In this document: piece after piece, positions 1 through 12,600 of the stretch | Position numbering within the stretch: the stretch's first letter is position 1 | Layout of the letters: each line of letters begins with the position of its first letter | DNA from: Macropodus opercularis | Lineage: Eukaryota; Chordata; Actinopteri; Anabantiformes; Osphronemidae | Assembly: GCA_030770545.1 (NCBI GenBank) | Contig: CM061091.1 | Span: 2,548,501 to 2,612,500 of the forward strand | DNA length: 64,000 bases | Direction: 5' to 3' | Made by a program: the position numbers and the translations under genes | The notes under the pieces: generated by a model | What the model was told of the DNA's origin: nothing | The model's input: the letters and a program-made list of their open reading frames with translations, nothing else | Databases searched by the model: none

Positions 1-3000
1 TAAGGCTCAACGTATAGACGCACGCCTCCTTCAGCCGAACGGCCTTCTGTGTAATTACTGTCTTCTGGAGTGAAAGGCAGATACACAAAACGCGCTTTTT
101 CTAACGTAAACGCACTGTAAATAACTCAGCGTCTGATCTGCGTGTTTGGAATTAATAACCCAGTAATCTTATGCGGGAAACATGAGACGTTTTAAGTGTG
201 TGATGTACTCAGCGTCCTGGTCCTCTGCTCTCAGCTGACTGAATGCCCAGCGATCGGCACATCTACAGTATGTGAATACAAGCGTCCACGGGGAGACGAG
301 CTGTGACTCTGATGTGATGTGGACGGTTTTCAACCAAGCTCGACTCACCGCTTCACTGCAACACGGGGAGCAGGAGCGTTCATCATTGTTCTTGTTGCTA
401 TGCAACTCACTGATTAGCCTTAGCTATAGCTAACCTGAGGAAACAAAGGGGGTAGGTTGCTAAATGTAAACATGTTCCTTATGGGTCCTGCAGCTTGTGC
501 AGAGGCGCTGCCCCTCACCTCAAATCTAGACTAGAACCTGATGATTTTAGTGACGTTGTTTTGAGTCTTTCTCTTTGTTTTGTCTCTGTTCAGTTAAACA
601 GATCTTATCGAGTTTGACCTATGACACAGTTTAACGCATTCATGCTGCTGTTGCTCTTTTCCTAACTATAGACTTAAATTACTGATTAGCAGACTTAAAC
701 TATTTAAACCTCCTCTAACTTATAAACTAATTTTTTCTTCATTTTCCCTCCTCTGACCAGAAGACAACCAACTTTTCCCCTTAAGCGTCAGCAGCAGCAG
801 CACAGATGACAAATGGTATTGATTTATTACATCGACTTCAGAATGACAAATACCGCTCACCTGTAGGACGTGGGCTGTATTTATCTTCATCCTACTCACG
901 CTGCAGTTAAGCCTCTTAGGATCATCAAAGGAAACAAAATTCATCATCAGCTGACGCCTCCATCGACACCAACCCTCTGATGAACACGGTCTGAGATCAG
1001 GCGAAACCTGGGGCAGCTGTTCTCCCTCCCTTCCCATCGCCGTCCGTGGAATCACAGCGACACTGCCACCGACAGCAACACGCTGAATATGTGCGCGCAT
1101 AAATTCCTGTCAGACATCTTCAGCTTTAAACGACGTCCCGTAAACTCAAGGAGTGGATCCAGTGTGAATCATCAGTCAGAAGTGTGTTCGACCTCGTTCG
1201 CATTTTTCAGGTGGATATGAATCAGTGCGACCGCAGATAAAGGCTGCACAGCTGAAGCTAAAGGCTGTTAAACACGTCACATACGAAGTGGCAAAGTAAC
1301 ATGATATTAAAAGGACAAATGATTTCATTACAGTCATTGCATTTCACCTTCAAAAGGAACTTGTGTGACTGACCGAAACAACAGCCAAAAGTTGTTTAAA
1401 GAAACAAGAAAAGCCAAATTACATAATAGCAACAACACAACTTCATGATCTCACATAATGTGTATTGTCAGAAAAAGCTCAACAGCTACTAGACCTGACA
1501 AAAGGCCGGAGTGTTGCTGCTCAACGGCGTCTGAAGGGAAAAGTGTTTATGGCTGTTTCAAATAGCCACACTTGAAGGCGGTGTGAAAGTCCTACCGCCG
1601 CAGAGACTGAGTCTGTCCTTGAAGACGTTCACGGCGCTGCACTTAGTTGTGACTATTTCTACTTTGGCGCAAGGACATGAGAATAAAAACAATTCTCTTT
1701 AAAGTGAGGACCAAAACATTTGTCATGTGTTTTATTTACAGTTTCTTGTGTATCAACCTTCACAAATGTTATTCGTCAAACCACGATTGGTTAGTTGATT
1801 AGTTATGAAGAATAAGATGGACTCAAGGAATATTCAAGCATGTGAATACACGTGAGAAGTTATCAGCAGCTCCCCTAAAATCCATTTCAGTCGTCACGAT
1901 AACACTCACACAGTCAAGGCCAGTCGGGCAGATGTGTGATTGGCTGGTAGCATTTGTTACCCGCAGCAGTCCTTTCCAAGGGCACAAAGGTCAACCATAA
2001 AAGCTCTCATTGGAGGAAAGACTGGAAGGATGAAAGCAGGGCAAGTGGGAGAAGCTGCAGATTGATGTTCTCATGTAAGCAGACAGAGAAGAGGAGTCGT
2101 GTCCTGGGGGAGAGAAGAACAAATGTTGAAAGAGTTGTTTGTTGCGCTGATTGAAAGGATTGTGGAGCTGACGGAGCATTTGGTGCATGAGGTCTGCTCG
2201 CTGCTCCAGCCTCCTGCAGCGGCTCAGTCGCTTTAATGTCTCCTTCCTGTGTGTATTGATTCAAATTATGTGCAAACACAAGAATATGCAGACTTACGGA
2301 CATACGCAGACACACACAGCAGCTCGTCTCCCTTAATTTGACATGTGCTTTTATTAAAGTAAGCAGCTGCTCGATAGCGCTAAGGAGTAATGGGGATTGA
2401 CTCTGGCATAATTATACAAACCTCTGCATGAATTTGGTCGTAATGGAAACTGAACATTTAACCCAGACTTAATGCACAAGGGCGGATCAATGCTGAGGGG
2501 CTTTTTTTTCCTCCGCGCTCGTTTTCCCAAACAGGACATTTGCATATGTGATGCATCTGCTTTAAGATAATCGCAGTACGGCAGGAGCGCTGGCGCCTCG
2601 GGACCAGTCAGGTGCTGATATGTCACGGCTTGTTTTTTTTAATAAGACCTCCACTCAGGCAAGTAGATTCAGAGCTTGGTCAGACTGGACCAGCACCTGT
2701 TACACCTATTAATCTACTGTGTTTTCCCAAGATGTTTTCCCAGGTAACACTGGATTTATTTATCTGACATTTTTGCTGTTTTTCTCTCCAATTTGAAAAC
2801 TTTTATTTTTCTCCACGCCAGGAAACTGCAGATGGCCCGACCCACCAGAATTTACTACACCGACAACAAGGACGCGATCCCACGCTGGCTTCCTGCCGTT
2901 CATCATTGCCACTTGGTTTTTTAGGACCATGGCACCGCTGTGAGCATGCAACAGTAGCAGCTCCCAGCCCAGACTCGTGTATCTAGAAGCTGAACTTAGT

Positions 3001-3313
3001 GTATCGCTGGTTGAAGCTGAGGCGAGTTTAGCTTTTCAGCAACCCATTCACTGATTCTTCTTCTCCATAGAAGCCACAAACTCTGCATCGCAGCTACTGT
3101 CCTCAGGACATGGCAGCGGGCACATTATCCTTTCTTTTGTGTGGCCCATTGACATGTAAATGTCCTCCTGCTATAAGGCATCAGCAGAGCGCAGTGAGAG
3201 GGGAAAAAACACTGAATTGAAATGTCAATAGTAATTTTTGGCATGCAAGGGACTTCTGAGAGTCAAGGGCTGCCTCCCTGGAGAAATGTAAAAAGGAAGA
3301 GAGTGCTGAGAAT

Positions 3314-3357
3314 GGTGTGTGTGTGTGTGAGAGAGAGCGAGAGAGATGGGGAATTGG
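3314..3357. repeat. (GT)n(GA)n compound microsatellite
   Basis: A run of GT dinucleotides passes directly into GA dinucleotides, with one interruption. The purine-rich sequence continues downstream. Confidence 0.8.
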
Positions 3358-5146
3358 AGAGAGAAAGATGTAATAGAAGGGGCAGATAAAGTGGAAGGCA
3401 GAGTAATGGAGGAAAGGAAGATGGGGGAGTAATAGTAGTCAGAAGGTGAGCTGTCAGAGGAGAAGCAGGGCAGGGACATCCAGGGGGGAGGAAGGGTTGC
3501 GAGACGGAGGGAGGATGGCCGAGCTCTGGTCGTCCTCTGGGAATCTCTCCCCATTCTCCTCCTCCTGCACTGATGGACAGGCTGAAATACCACAGGAGCC
3601 ACCTCCTGTAATGACTTGATGAATGAGCTTCTCCAAGCAGCCCCCTCACCCCCACCTCGACTCCACCTTCACACTCTCCTCTCTCCTCACACGCTAGCGA
3701 AGCAGCATATCTGCATTTATATTAAAACATATTTACATGCAGCAGCGGATGAAGTGTGGCGGCGCTGTGCTTCCATTTACAGCAGCGTGAAGGAGGAAAC
3801 TGACCGAGCTGTTGGGTTTCTGAATGAATTCAGTAATTGGCATGAAAAGCCTTTGATGTGTTTTTCTTTTGTGTTTCTACGGGCAGCAACGCTTCATAAT
3901 TAATGCTGGATTTTCTGGAACTCTGTCTGGTTTGTTATATCAATGCTCTGCTTTTATTCTATCTGTCATGTCCTCTGTGTCACTTTGTGTCGAGTGCTGT
4001 CGAATTTCTCCAAAAAGAAAAGCCTCTGTGTCACGTCTTTAAACGACGACATTAAAAACAACCACCTTAAAAACATAGCTGGAATTAATGGCGTGACATT
4101 GCTTTAGTGGCCCTGAAAAGCACAGATGGCGTCAAACCTCGCGCCCGGATGACTCCAGGCCTCTGTTGCTGTTCAGAGTTCCTCAAAAGGAAGGCTAATA
4201 TTTGACAACAATCCAAAACTGTATTGGATCCTCATCCCATCTGTGACACGTAGCTGTGTCCTTTTGTTTAGCTAATTCCAGACACTTGTCAACCTGCTCC
4301 CTAAATGCTGCTCCGGGTCCAGGTCTTCCACTGTTCCACCCTCACACCCACGTGACCCACAGGTTGGCCGTTAACCCTGGCGTTTGCTCCCTGACGGTGG
4401 GCAGGTTGACGCCCGGGAGTCGAGTCTGAGTAGAGCTGAAGGAAGCGTACGAAGGCAGGTTGGAGCCAGAGGGAGGCAGGGAAGCTACAGACAGCAGCTG
4501 TGCGAGTGCTTGTGCGGCCTTATCTCCCGGTAAAGCAGAGGCGCTTTATCTGCCAGGAAACAGGAGGCTGCTTCTACAAAAGCCTCTGTTCGCAGGTGAA
4601 GCCCTCCTCTTTACTTACAAGACTCTGGCAGCCAGTTTGGAGACTGAACCTGAAACAGAGATTTCCTACTGACGCCTACGTGCACGTGTACAAGTCAGCT
4701 GACGCATAATGCGTCCACTCAGGTTGGTCGCAGCTGAAAGCAGGGAGACATGTCAGTGATGCAAGACTGGGAGTTTGTCATTTTAAAGCCTGGGTCAAAC
4801 GGCTTCTCTGGCTATTGATTGGCTTGTCCTCCTCTATTACTCCTATGTTATGTATTGGACCCTTTATCAGAGCTGCGACAGCAACAAACACATTAAACCG
4901 GAGCAGCTTCGATCCGCCATAAAGTGCCCCAGCGTGCCGCTCGGTGCCACGCTTGGGGAGATGAGTTACCGCTCAAGGACACGATCGCGATCTTCTTACT
5001 GCTGCTTTTCCCAGAGTTACAACCCACAGTCACACAGTCGTGGCTGGACTGAGAATGTACAGCCTGACCCTGTGATGCGAGGTCGCTCGTCTTCTCAAGG
5101 AAAAGAAGGACGAAGCTTAAGCAGGGTCCTGTGTCTCTACTTCCGC

Positions 5147-5177
5147 ATTATTATTATTATAATTATTATTTTATTTT
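5147..5177. repeat. (ATT)n AT-rich microsatellite
   Basis: Imperfect ATT trinucleotide repeat with interruptions. Confidence 0.75.
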
Positions 5178-6515
5178 AAACTTCAGTCAAACTACTACAC
5201 ATATACAATGTTTTTATGCACAAATCAGGATTATTTCCCTAAAAATATCAATTTCTGTTAAATAACTGGTACTGATGCAAGACATGTAAAGAGTTCACTG
5301 CTGCTGCTTTTGGGGCTGTGAGCAGACGCCACGATGACGAGTTCACACGAGCAGATTAAACACAACTTGAATGTGGTCCAGTGAAGACAGCTGCCAACTC
5401 CTCATTCAGATCCCTCAGCTCAACATGCGTTTTAAACTCGCCTCGTGCTACACAATCCAATTTGACAGTATATGTCAAAGATGGACGTTACCCAGCATGC
5501 ATTTCAGTATCTGTTTGGTAACCTCGGGTCCCATACACACTATCACATTGGGATCATGTCTGGCAACGTCTGTAGGAGTTTTAACGAGATGGTTCGAGCT
5601 GAGGGATCGATGCTTCTGCAGCAGCGTCTACTCCCCACTGCTGCGGTTGACGTGTCCACAGACGGTGCAGGGCCTGTTACATAAGACATGGCCACCAGCG
5701 GCACGATGGGCCGAGCTCCGCTGAATCAGCCGCACAGAAACGCTGCTGTGAGCAAACGCCGGCCGCTGAAGATGGGCAGCCTGAACTGCCCCCACCCCTG
5801 AGAAGAGCCCTTGATCACCCAAGTAACCTTTTGCATGAGTGCACTCAATCTGCCACTCAGCGCAGAGCCACCGCAGACATGGGACAGACAGGGGGCATTA
5901 GGTGGGATTATCGCCCCCTCTGCCCTTTGTTGTTCTGATGTCCGTCTCTCGCCAACTCACCCCTGCCCTCCTCCAACGTCCCCTCCCCTCCATTCCTTTC
6001 TCAACTCTTCAGCTCTGGCACAGTTACAGAGAGGCCATCCACTGGCAAGCTGAAACCAGAAAATTCCCCTCAGTAGCCCACATGCAAACACACTCTCACG
6101 CAATTCAAGCCAGCACAGAGACACGTAGTGAGCGTGGAGAAGAATGGGGGTGTTTTCTCTTTTTAATGGCGGACATGATGAGGTGATTCCAGGTTAAAGC
6201 CATTATTGTTCATTAATTTCCCTTATGAAGATGAAATACAATCACAAAGAGAGTCACAGAAGATATTTTTAACCAGGAAAATAAAGTTCTTACAACACAA
6301 TTGTTTTTCAATCCTAACAAGGTATTTTATTTCTGATGTTTCATTAGTTTATTCTGCTGTCGTGAGACACTTGTCGTATATCATTTGATTTTATGCTGGA
6401 AAAGAAATGAAGTGGCCTGTGGTAAACATTAAACTGGAGGTGTCATGATGAGTCCTTTCCTTTGTTTGTTCCTCACTCTGTCTCTTTCTCCTGATCTATC
6501 GCTCGTTCCCTTCTT

Positions 6516-6518
<3 letters not shown>

Positions 6519-6553
<35 letters not shown>
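6519..6553. repeat. (CA)17 microsatellite
   Basis: An uninterrupted CA dinucleotide run of 35 bases, likely polymorphic in length. Confidence 0.95.
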
Positions 6554-6555
<2 letters not shown>

Positions 6556-8586
6556 GTTCCCCATTAACTGGATCCTTCCTTGGCCCTGACGCTCACATTC
6601 CCTCCCTGCTGCACTCGCTTCGTAATCAAGACTGCTTTTATACCTTCACTGACCGCTCGCAGCTTGTGCTGTGGTCCCTGACGTTCCCGGACGCTGTAAA
6701 GATTCCTCCCCTCTAGATTCCTGTGAGGGTGCAGCGTGTTCTGTTTAGCGTCCAGGTTGTATCTTTAAGTTTGTGGGTTAGTGTTTTCCAGGGTGTTGAG
6801 TCATTTGCGTGTAGGGTTAGTTTCCCGTTCGCTTTATTCTTTTCTCTATGTTTACATTGTGCGTTTGATTTGTGTTACTCCTCAGCTTTTAGTGCTTGAA
6901 TTCCACAAACCTGTTGTCTGTGCCTTCAAAAGAAATGATCATAAAACAAATCTCTGAATGCATACTACTATATTTTCATATTTACTTGTGTAAATAATAA
7001 CGTGACAAAAACACTGATCCACTGACAACGTATCAACACAAAGTCTGGATTTAAATATGAGGTTAGAGACAAATATAATAGTGACCTGCCAAGGTAAAAA
7101 TAATTTAGCTGCTGAGCAGACACTGCGCTGATCCGCAACAGCTAACGTCACCAGATGATGGTGAATAAAGGCCAGTTGTCATAGAAATGAATACTGTGCA
7201 TTTATTCATGCTGGCCCAGCGTTTTGCTTTGTTACAGTACAGTTTTAAAGGACGTCGAGTATTTATGTGTAGTCAAAATACATTTGCACACTACAACGTG
7301 CATTCCTCCTTTTTCGTAATGCAAGCAGCACATAAGACCGAGCTGCGGCGTTCAGTCCCACTGGCCACCGTGCACTTTATTACCATAATTAAGTTCCATC
7401 AGCTGGGGTCTTCTCACTTTCATATCTGTTGGCGTCTCTGGAGAGTCTGAGGGAAGCTTGATATATCGAAACATAGCTGACTGTTCATCCCATTCATTCT
7501 CATTACCATGAAACAGTCTGGTGTCAGGTTTAAGATGAGCCTCGCAGAAAAAACACAAGTTCTTGCCCTTTTTGTCTCACAAAAGGGAAAACAATCCTGA
7601 GTTTACATCATTGCTTGCGTAACTTTCACTGTACTAAGTTTTCCCTTTTCCAGCAGCAGTTGTTCATTGAAAGATTCTTAGCTGAGACTAATTACAGATT
7701 GTATGGGCAACTGAACATAATATATAAATGCGTATGTAAACCATTTAAAAACGTCCAACCGACATCATCCAAACTACTACTTCATCTTGTTTATGTGAAG
7801 TAGTAGTTGTGCAATACAATCTAATTTGTTTGTGTGTGTAAAAGGTTGGGTTGTTTGGAGTTTCACACATCAGCATTAATAAATTCCACGTAGGCTTTAA
7901 AGCGAGTCCAGTCACACAGCTCATACTGCTCCAGCTGCTGTGTGTGTATCAGCAGCGACACACACATCCTCTACAAGTGTTCACTGGATGGCCCTGCTTC
8001 CTTAATCACTTTGTTTTCAACCATCCCAGCTCCTCCCGACTGAAGACCACGGACTCGTATACGCCCGAAGAGAAAGGCTTGATATGTTTTGATGACAATG
8101 CACAGCCCTCCTTTTCCTTTTTTAGAGAAAAAACATGAATTCTTTGTCATTTGGCTTTTACCCTCAAGTCTCATACAAACAATAGTAATGTCGACCTTTA
8201 GTCCTCCTCACTGCTATGACTTCCTCCTGACAGCTCAATTACTTCTGCTTGGGTGTGTGAACTGCACACATAAAAAGATCTGACACATGCACCTACTGCA
8301 AGGCCTGAACATGTAACTAGCTAACAACACATGTGTTTAGTTTAATTATATAATTTACCTTAATTTCAAATGATAACTCTATAAGCAAACTGACATGTAA
8401 ATGTAGATACGAAGAACTAAAATTAATGGTGGAATGTTTTGAGAATGTTTACGTAAAAGCTTATTATTTATGCGTTACTTACCAGAAAAACTACTAAATC
8501 AGTTAGTAGTACTAGTTAGTTAATCAACCCAATATTTTATTTCTTTGCAGCCTGACTGAAGTTCGTCAGATCATGAATTTGACCGT

Positions 8587-8604
8587 GGCGCCATCTACTG
8601 GCCC
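8587..8604 (-). promoter_or_regulatory. CTCF-like core motif
   Basis: On the minus strand the sequence reads CCAGTAGATGGCGC, a close match to the vertebrate CTCF core (CCASYAGRKGGCRS). It lies about 1 kb upstream of zdhhc13. The match is by eye and there is no binding evidence. Its orientation is opposite to the motif at 26770. Confidence 0.4.
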
Positions 8605-8674
8605 TCGCTGTAAAACGCAGGTGCTGGTTGCGGTCAAAGGTCTTTATTTGTCTGTCTCACAAATGTGGTTCAGC

Positions 8675-8757
8675 CCTGTGACGGAATGGCGACCTGGCCA
8701 GGGTGCGCCCAGCCTCTCACCCAGTGACAGCTGGGATGGGCTCCGGGCTCCACCTTG
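8675..8757. repeat. Teleost dispersed repeat, tail fragment
   Basis: The phrases gacctggccagggtgcgccc, then ctctcacccagtgacagctg, then a gggatgggctcc-type end are the 3' end of a very common fish interspersed repeat. The better-preserved copy at 13018-13364 has the same phrases. I cannot assign it to a named family without a repeat library. Confidence 0.65.
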
Positions 8758-9540
8758 AGCTCGGTCTGCTCTAATGGAACTAAAGGAAGAATGTATTCGC
8801 GCACAAATGCGTCTATTTGCACGAGCAGATTGTGGGGAAACTTGAAATCAACTTCAGAGAAAATCTATTGAACGATGCTCCGTTTACCAAAGCCGATGAT
8901 GCTGACACTGTGTGTTTGGTGTTTGTTCACACGCCACGATTCAAGTTCAAAAAGACTGATTAGTTCAAACAGCAGATAATAAACACAAACTTCCCCTAAA
9001 CATTATCAGTGGTATTCTATGAATTCAATACAATTTAAAGGCAAAACAACAGGTAAAACAACACCCTAATGAAAATCACTGTTGCCTTCAGGAAGAAGTG
9101 TAAAAAAACTAAACCGGTGGCTTTTGTTCTGTTCAACAAGGTAGCAATGTCTTGAAGGGATGTGGAAACTAACTTTAATAACAAAAGGAAATGCATGAAG
9201 GTAATAAAATGAGCAGAATCAATATTTCCTGCATGACATTTTGCCTTCAGAACACAATGAGGAGATTGAACAGCTGGACCAGCGGCTCACTTATTCAGGT
9301 TCAACAGAGCAGGACGGCGCTGAATGCGCCAGAAAGAATGTTTAAAGAACGTTGCGTTCAAAGGCTGCTTGTGTTCATGCATGGCGACATTTATCCAGCA
9401 TTAATTTACACGGGACCAAAGGCACATTCAACGCTGGACGTGCACCTCACTCTGATCTAAGACCAGTGACGCTAATGATCAGATTAATCAACCCTTTGAT
9501 CGTATAAAGCTGCTGAAACGCGGAAAACCTCGAGACGCTG
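8758..9540. other. Intergenic, no feature seen
   Basis: AT-rich unique sequence upstream of zdhhc13. No exon or strong regulatory motif could be supported. Confidence 0.55.
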
Positions 9541-9644
9541 CTCGTTACCACGTGGCCACCGCGACCTTTACTTTGAAAACTCCGCGCGGAAGTCGGTCGC
9601 TGATTGTGGCCAGTCCGGTGGCACGAGCTCTCCTTCACAACAAG
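9541..9644 (+). promoter_or_regulatory. zdhhc13: zdhhc13 proximal promoter / 5' UTR (inferred)
   Basis: GC and CpG content rises sharply here and stays high through about 10.05 kb, as expected of a CpG-island promoter without a TATA box. A palindromic E-box CACGTG lies at 9549-9554. The transcription start cannot be placed exactly. The coding ATG follows at 9645 in a reasonable context (AAGATGG). Confidence 0.4.
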
Positions 9645-12600
9645 ATGGACTGGAGCGGAGACGGACACGTAAGTGGCTTTGCGTCCCTGCGCTGCTTCTG
9701 CACGGCCGAGCTGCGGTGTCACCGTGTGGGGACCCGGCGGATGTGCTGCTGCCTTAGCAGGCTGCTAGCACTGGTAGCTCGTCAGTTAGGAAGCGGTGGC
9801 CGATGCAGAATAACCTGCTCGGGCTGTCGCGCGAGCAGACACATCAGTCCGTGTTTAGCTAGCGTCCGTCTGTTAGCCCGCCGCTAGCTGCCCTGGCTGC
9901 GCCGCCGGTGTCTTACCGCCGTCATTTAGTTAATAAAGGCACCGACGTGCACAACATGGAAGGTCTGGCTCGTCTGATGACATGACGTTGGGCTGACAGC
10001 CAGCACGCGTTTAACGATGTCAGCGCGTTGCTAGTAGCGTTTGTTGTCGTGGACTATTCTGTGCGTTATTATGATAATTGGATCTTCCTGTTGAAGTGAA
10101 AGCCAGGTGCTCACGTCATTACATGACTACAGTAATGAGCTGATCTTCCTCTTCACGCTGGCTGAGAGCTGGCGCTGTTCGGTGGCGGCTCTGTGTGGTG
10201 AACCACAGCGACTCAGCGAGAATGAACCCAAAGGTATAAAGTCTGATCAGCCGCATGTTCTCCAGGCTTAGTCCAGCTGCAGTGATATTCAAACGAGGTC
10301 CTATAAGACTGATGAACAATAAAAGTTAGCAGATGAGCACAGAAGGTCTCAAATGCCTGACCAGCCTCCATCTCAGGTGAAAGTGCTGAGGTGCAGTGAA
10401 ATGAAACTATTCTCTGCTGGTTTTCCGTTTCCGCCTGTGTCAGTTTGACTTTGCACCAAACCAAGTTTCTGTTCGTAGGAACACAGCCACATGCGTGACA
10501 GCTGTCACCACGGGCACGGAGGTCACTCTCACAGTCATGGGCCAAGAGCTACTGCCTTCGGCGGGATGGCGACCGCCTTCATGCCAGCGTTTCACGGACA
10601 GTTTGGCAAAGGCGCCGATCAGACAATGGAGCTCACTCAGCAGCCAAAGAAACGGTCTCTCATAGATGACAGCAGCAGTTGGGACATAGTGAAAGCGACA
10701 CAGTAAGTGGTGAACAGCAGACATTTCACAATCCCCACGCAGGCAGCAGACGAGTGCTGCTGGGTGACTTTCAGACTGATGTGGACTAACTGTAAACCGT
10801 GTTGCACAGAAGTCACAACACACCATTTCTGTATTTGATGAATGTATTTGCAAAGGGCTTGGGCAAAAATCCCAACATCGTCCCAGTACTGTGTTTAACT
10901 AGGAGTCGGCGGGCGGCGATTCATATTTTAGTACAGTTTGAAAGTCATTTAAGAGGAAAAACGGCAGGTTTGTCAGAATGCTTTATCTGACGTACACGGC
11001 AGGAAACCGGGGACCTAACGCGCTGCAGAGCGAAGGTCACTTTCCTTGTATGTGGGAATAAAAAAGGAAATGTACAGAGCCACTCCGGTCTGTCTGTTCA
11101 TCTGTTAGTACAGGAAATATGTATAGATGTGCATCTCTGCTCGTTCTGAAACCGGTTTTTCCACTTGACCACATTTTTGTTTCCTTACATATCATCTTAA
11201 ATCTGTTTTAGAATTACTCTACTACTTAATGAGTCTGGTAGCTTTTCTATTGTATTGAAGTGTTTCTTGATGTGTCAGGTTTGGCATCTTGGAGCGCTGT
11301 AAAGAACTGGTGGAAGCAGGATATGATGTCAGGCAGCCGGACAAAGAGAACGTCACTCTGCTGCACTGGGCAGCCATCAACAATCGCACAGAGCTTGTCA
11401 AGTAAGGGCTTCACATACAGTTTCTGCCTCTGTACAGCTGATCACTCAGAAGTTTTACAGCTTTAACTGTGTAGGATCATCTTGTTTTCACACCAGTATT
11501 ACTCTGTCCACAAGTCTGACTTAAGAATCATGTCAGTCACAATTTAAATTGATAGGGATGTTGTTAGTTGAATCTAATTTTGATTACAAAGTCTGTCCTT
11601 CCTTTGGGATGTTGCATTCTTATCATTAAGTTGTTACATTTGACATCACAGAGTTCTGCATTGCTGCTTTTTGACAGGTATTACATAACTAAAGGGGCAA
11701 TAGTTGACCAGCTTGGTGGAGACCTGAAGTCTACTCCGCTTCACTGGGCCATAAGGTGATTGCTTGTCCACTGCTGCCTGGGGTTTAAGTATATATTTAA
11801 ATTTAACAACTCAAAACAAATAGTTTTGATTCCATTTTACTCATTTTAGTATTTAGTTTGTCATAAGTGTCTCAGGATTTATTCAGTGTGTTTGGTTTAA
11901 GAAGGAAAATGTAATGATTTGTAAGTTAAGTAACTTTGTAAATTCATAGCTTCTACATTTTTATTTTGATCACAGATGGTACATTGACTTGAGGTTTCTT
12001 GTTATTTATGTTTACCACATAGCTGTGTTTTCACAGACAGGGCCACCTCCCAATGGTGATTCAACTGATGAGATATGGAGCAGATCCTTCGGTTGCTGAT
12101 GGAGAAGGTTACCGTGCTCTTCACCTCGCCATTCTCTTTCAGCATATGGCCATAGCAGCTTATCTAATGGCCAAGGGACAGGTCAGCTTCTCAGTCACTT
12201 TTTTGGGGTTTGTTCTTTAGTTTTATTTTTATTTGTTGGGCTGGTCATTATTTGGCTTTTCCACTTTGCTTTCTAGGAAGTTGATGGGCCCGACTGTACC
12301 GGACAGACGCCACTAATGTTAGCAGCCCAGAAAATTATTGGGTAAGCACCTTATTCAAGTATCGATATTATTAAATATTGGCATTTTCGGTGGAGGTGGT
12401 GTTGGTGAAGATGTTCTTCATTTTCAGTAGATCTGATTCTGAACTTTTCCACCTTGTCTGCCCGTATATGTCTTTTGAATGTTTAACTGTGATCTCTCAC
12501 GCATGATAATTTTATATGTAGCCAATATTAATATTTAGTATTGATAATATATTGATCTTCTGTCCTAGACCTGAACCCACAAACTTCCTAATCAAGAATA

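Larger units (their letters stand above)
1..8586. other. No gene recognised (upstream intergenic)
   Basis: I read both strands and found no run of spliced coding exons and no protein family I recognise. Open frames here are under about 130 codons, have no conserved motif, and are what chance gives in this composition. The stretch holds microsatellites (listed separately), purine-rich and pyrimidine-rich tracts around 3.3-3.7 kb, and AT-rich unique sequence. Lineage-specific noncoding RNA or untranslated exons cannot be excluded from sequence alone. Confidence 0.6.

Noticed and set aside
4460..5179. Several open frames of 69-109 codons upstream of zdhhc13
   Set aside because: Their frames overlap each other, have no domain, and end in simple sequence. 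No exon structure supports them.
10440..10853. 137-codon minus-strand open frame
   Set aside because: It is antisense to zdhhc13 exon 2, whose splice sites, frame and protein match are clear.
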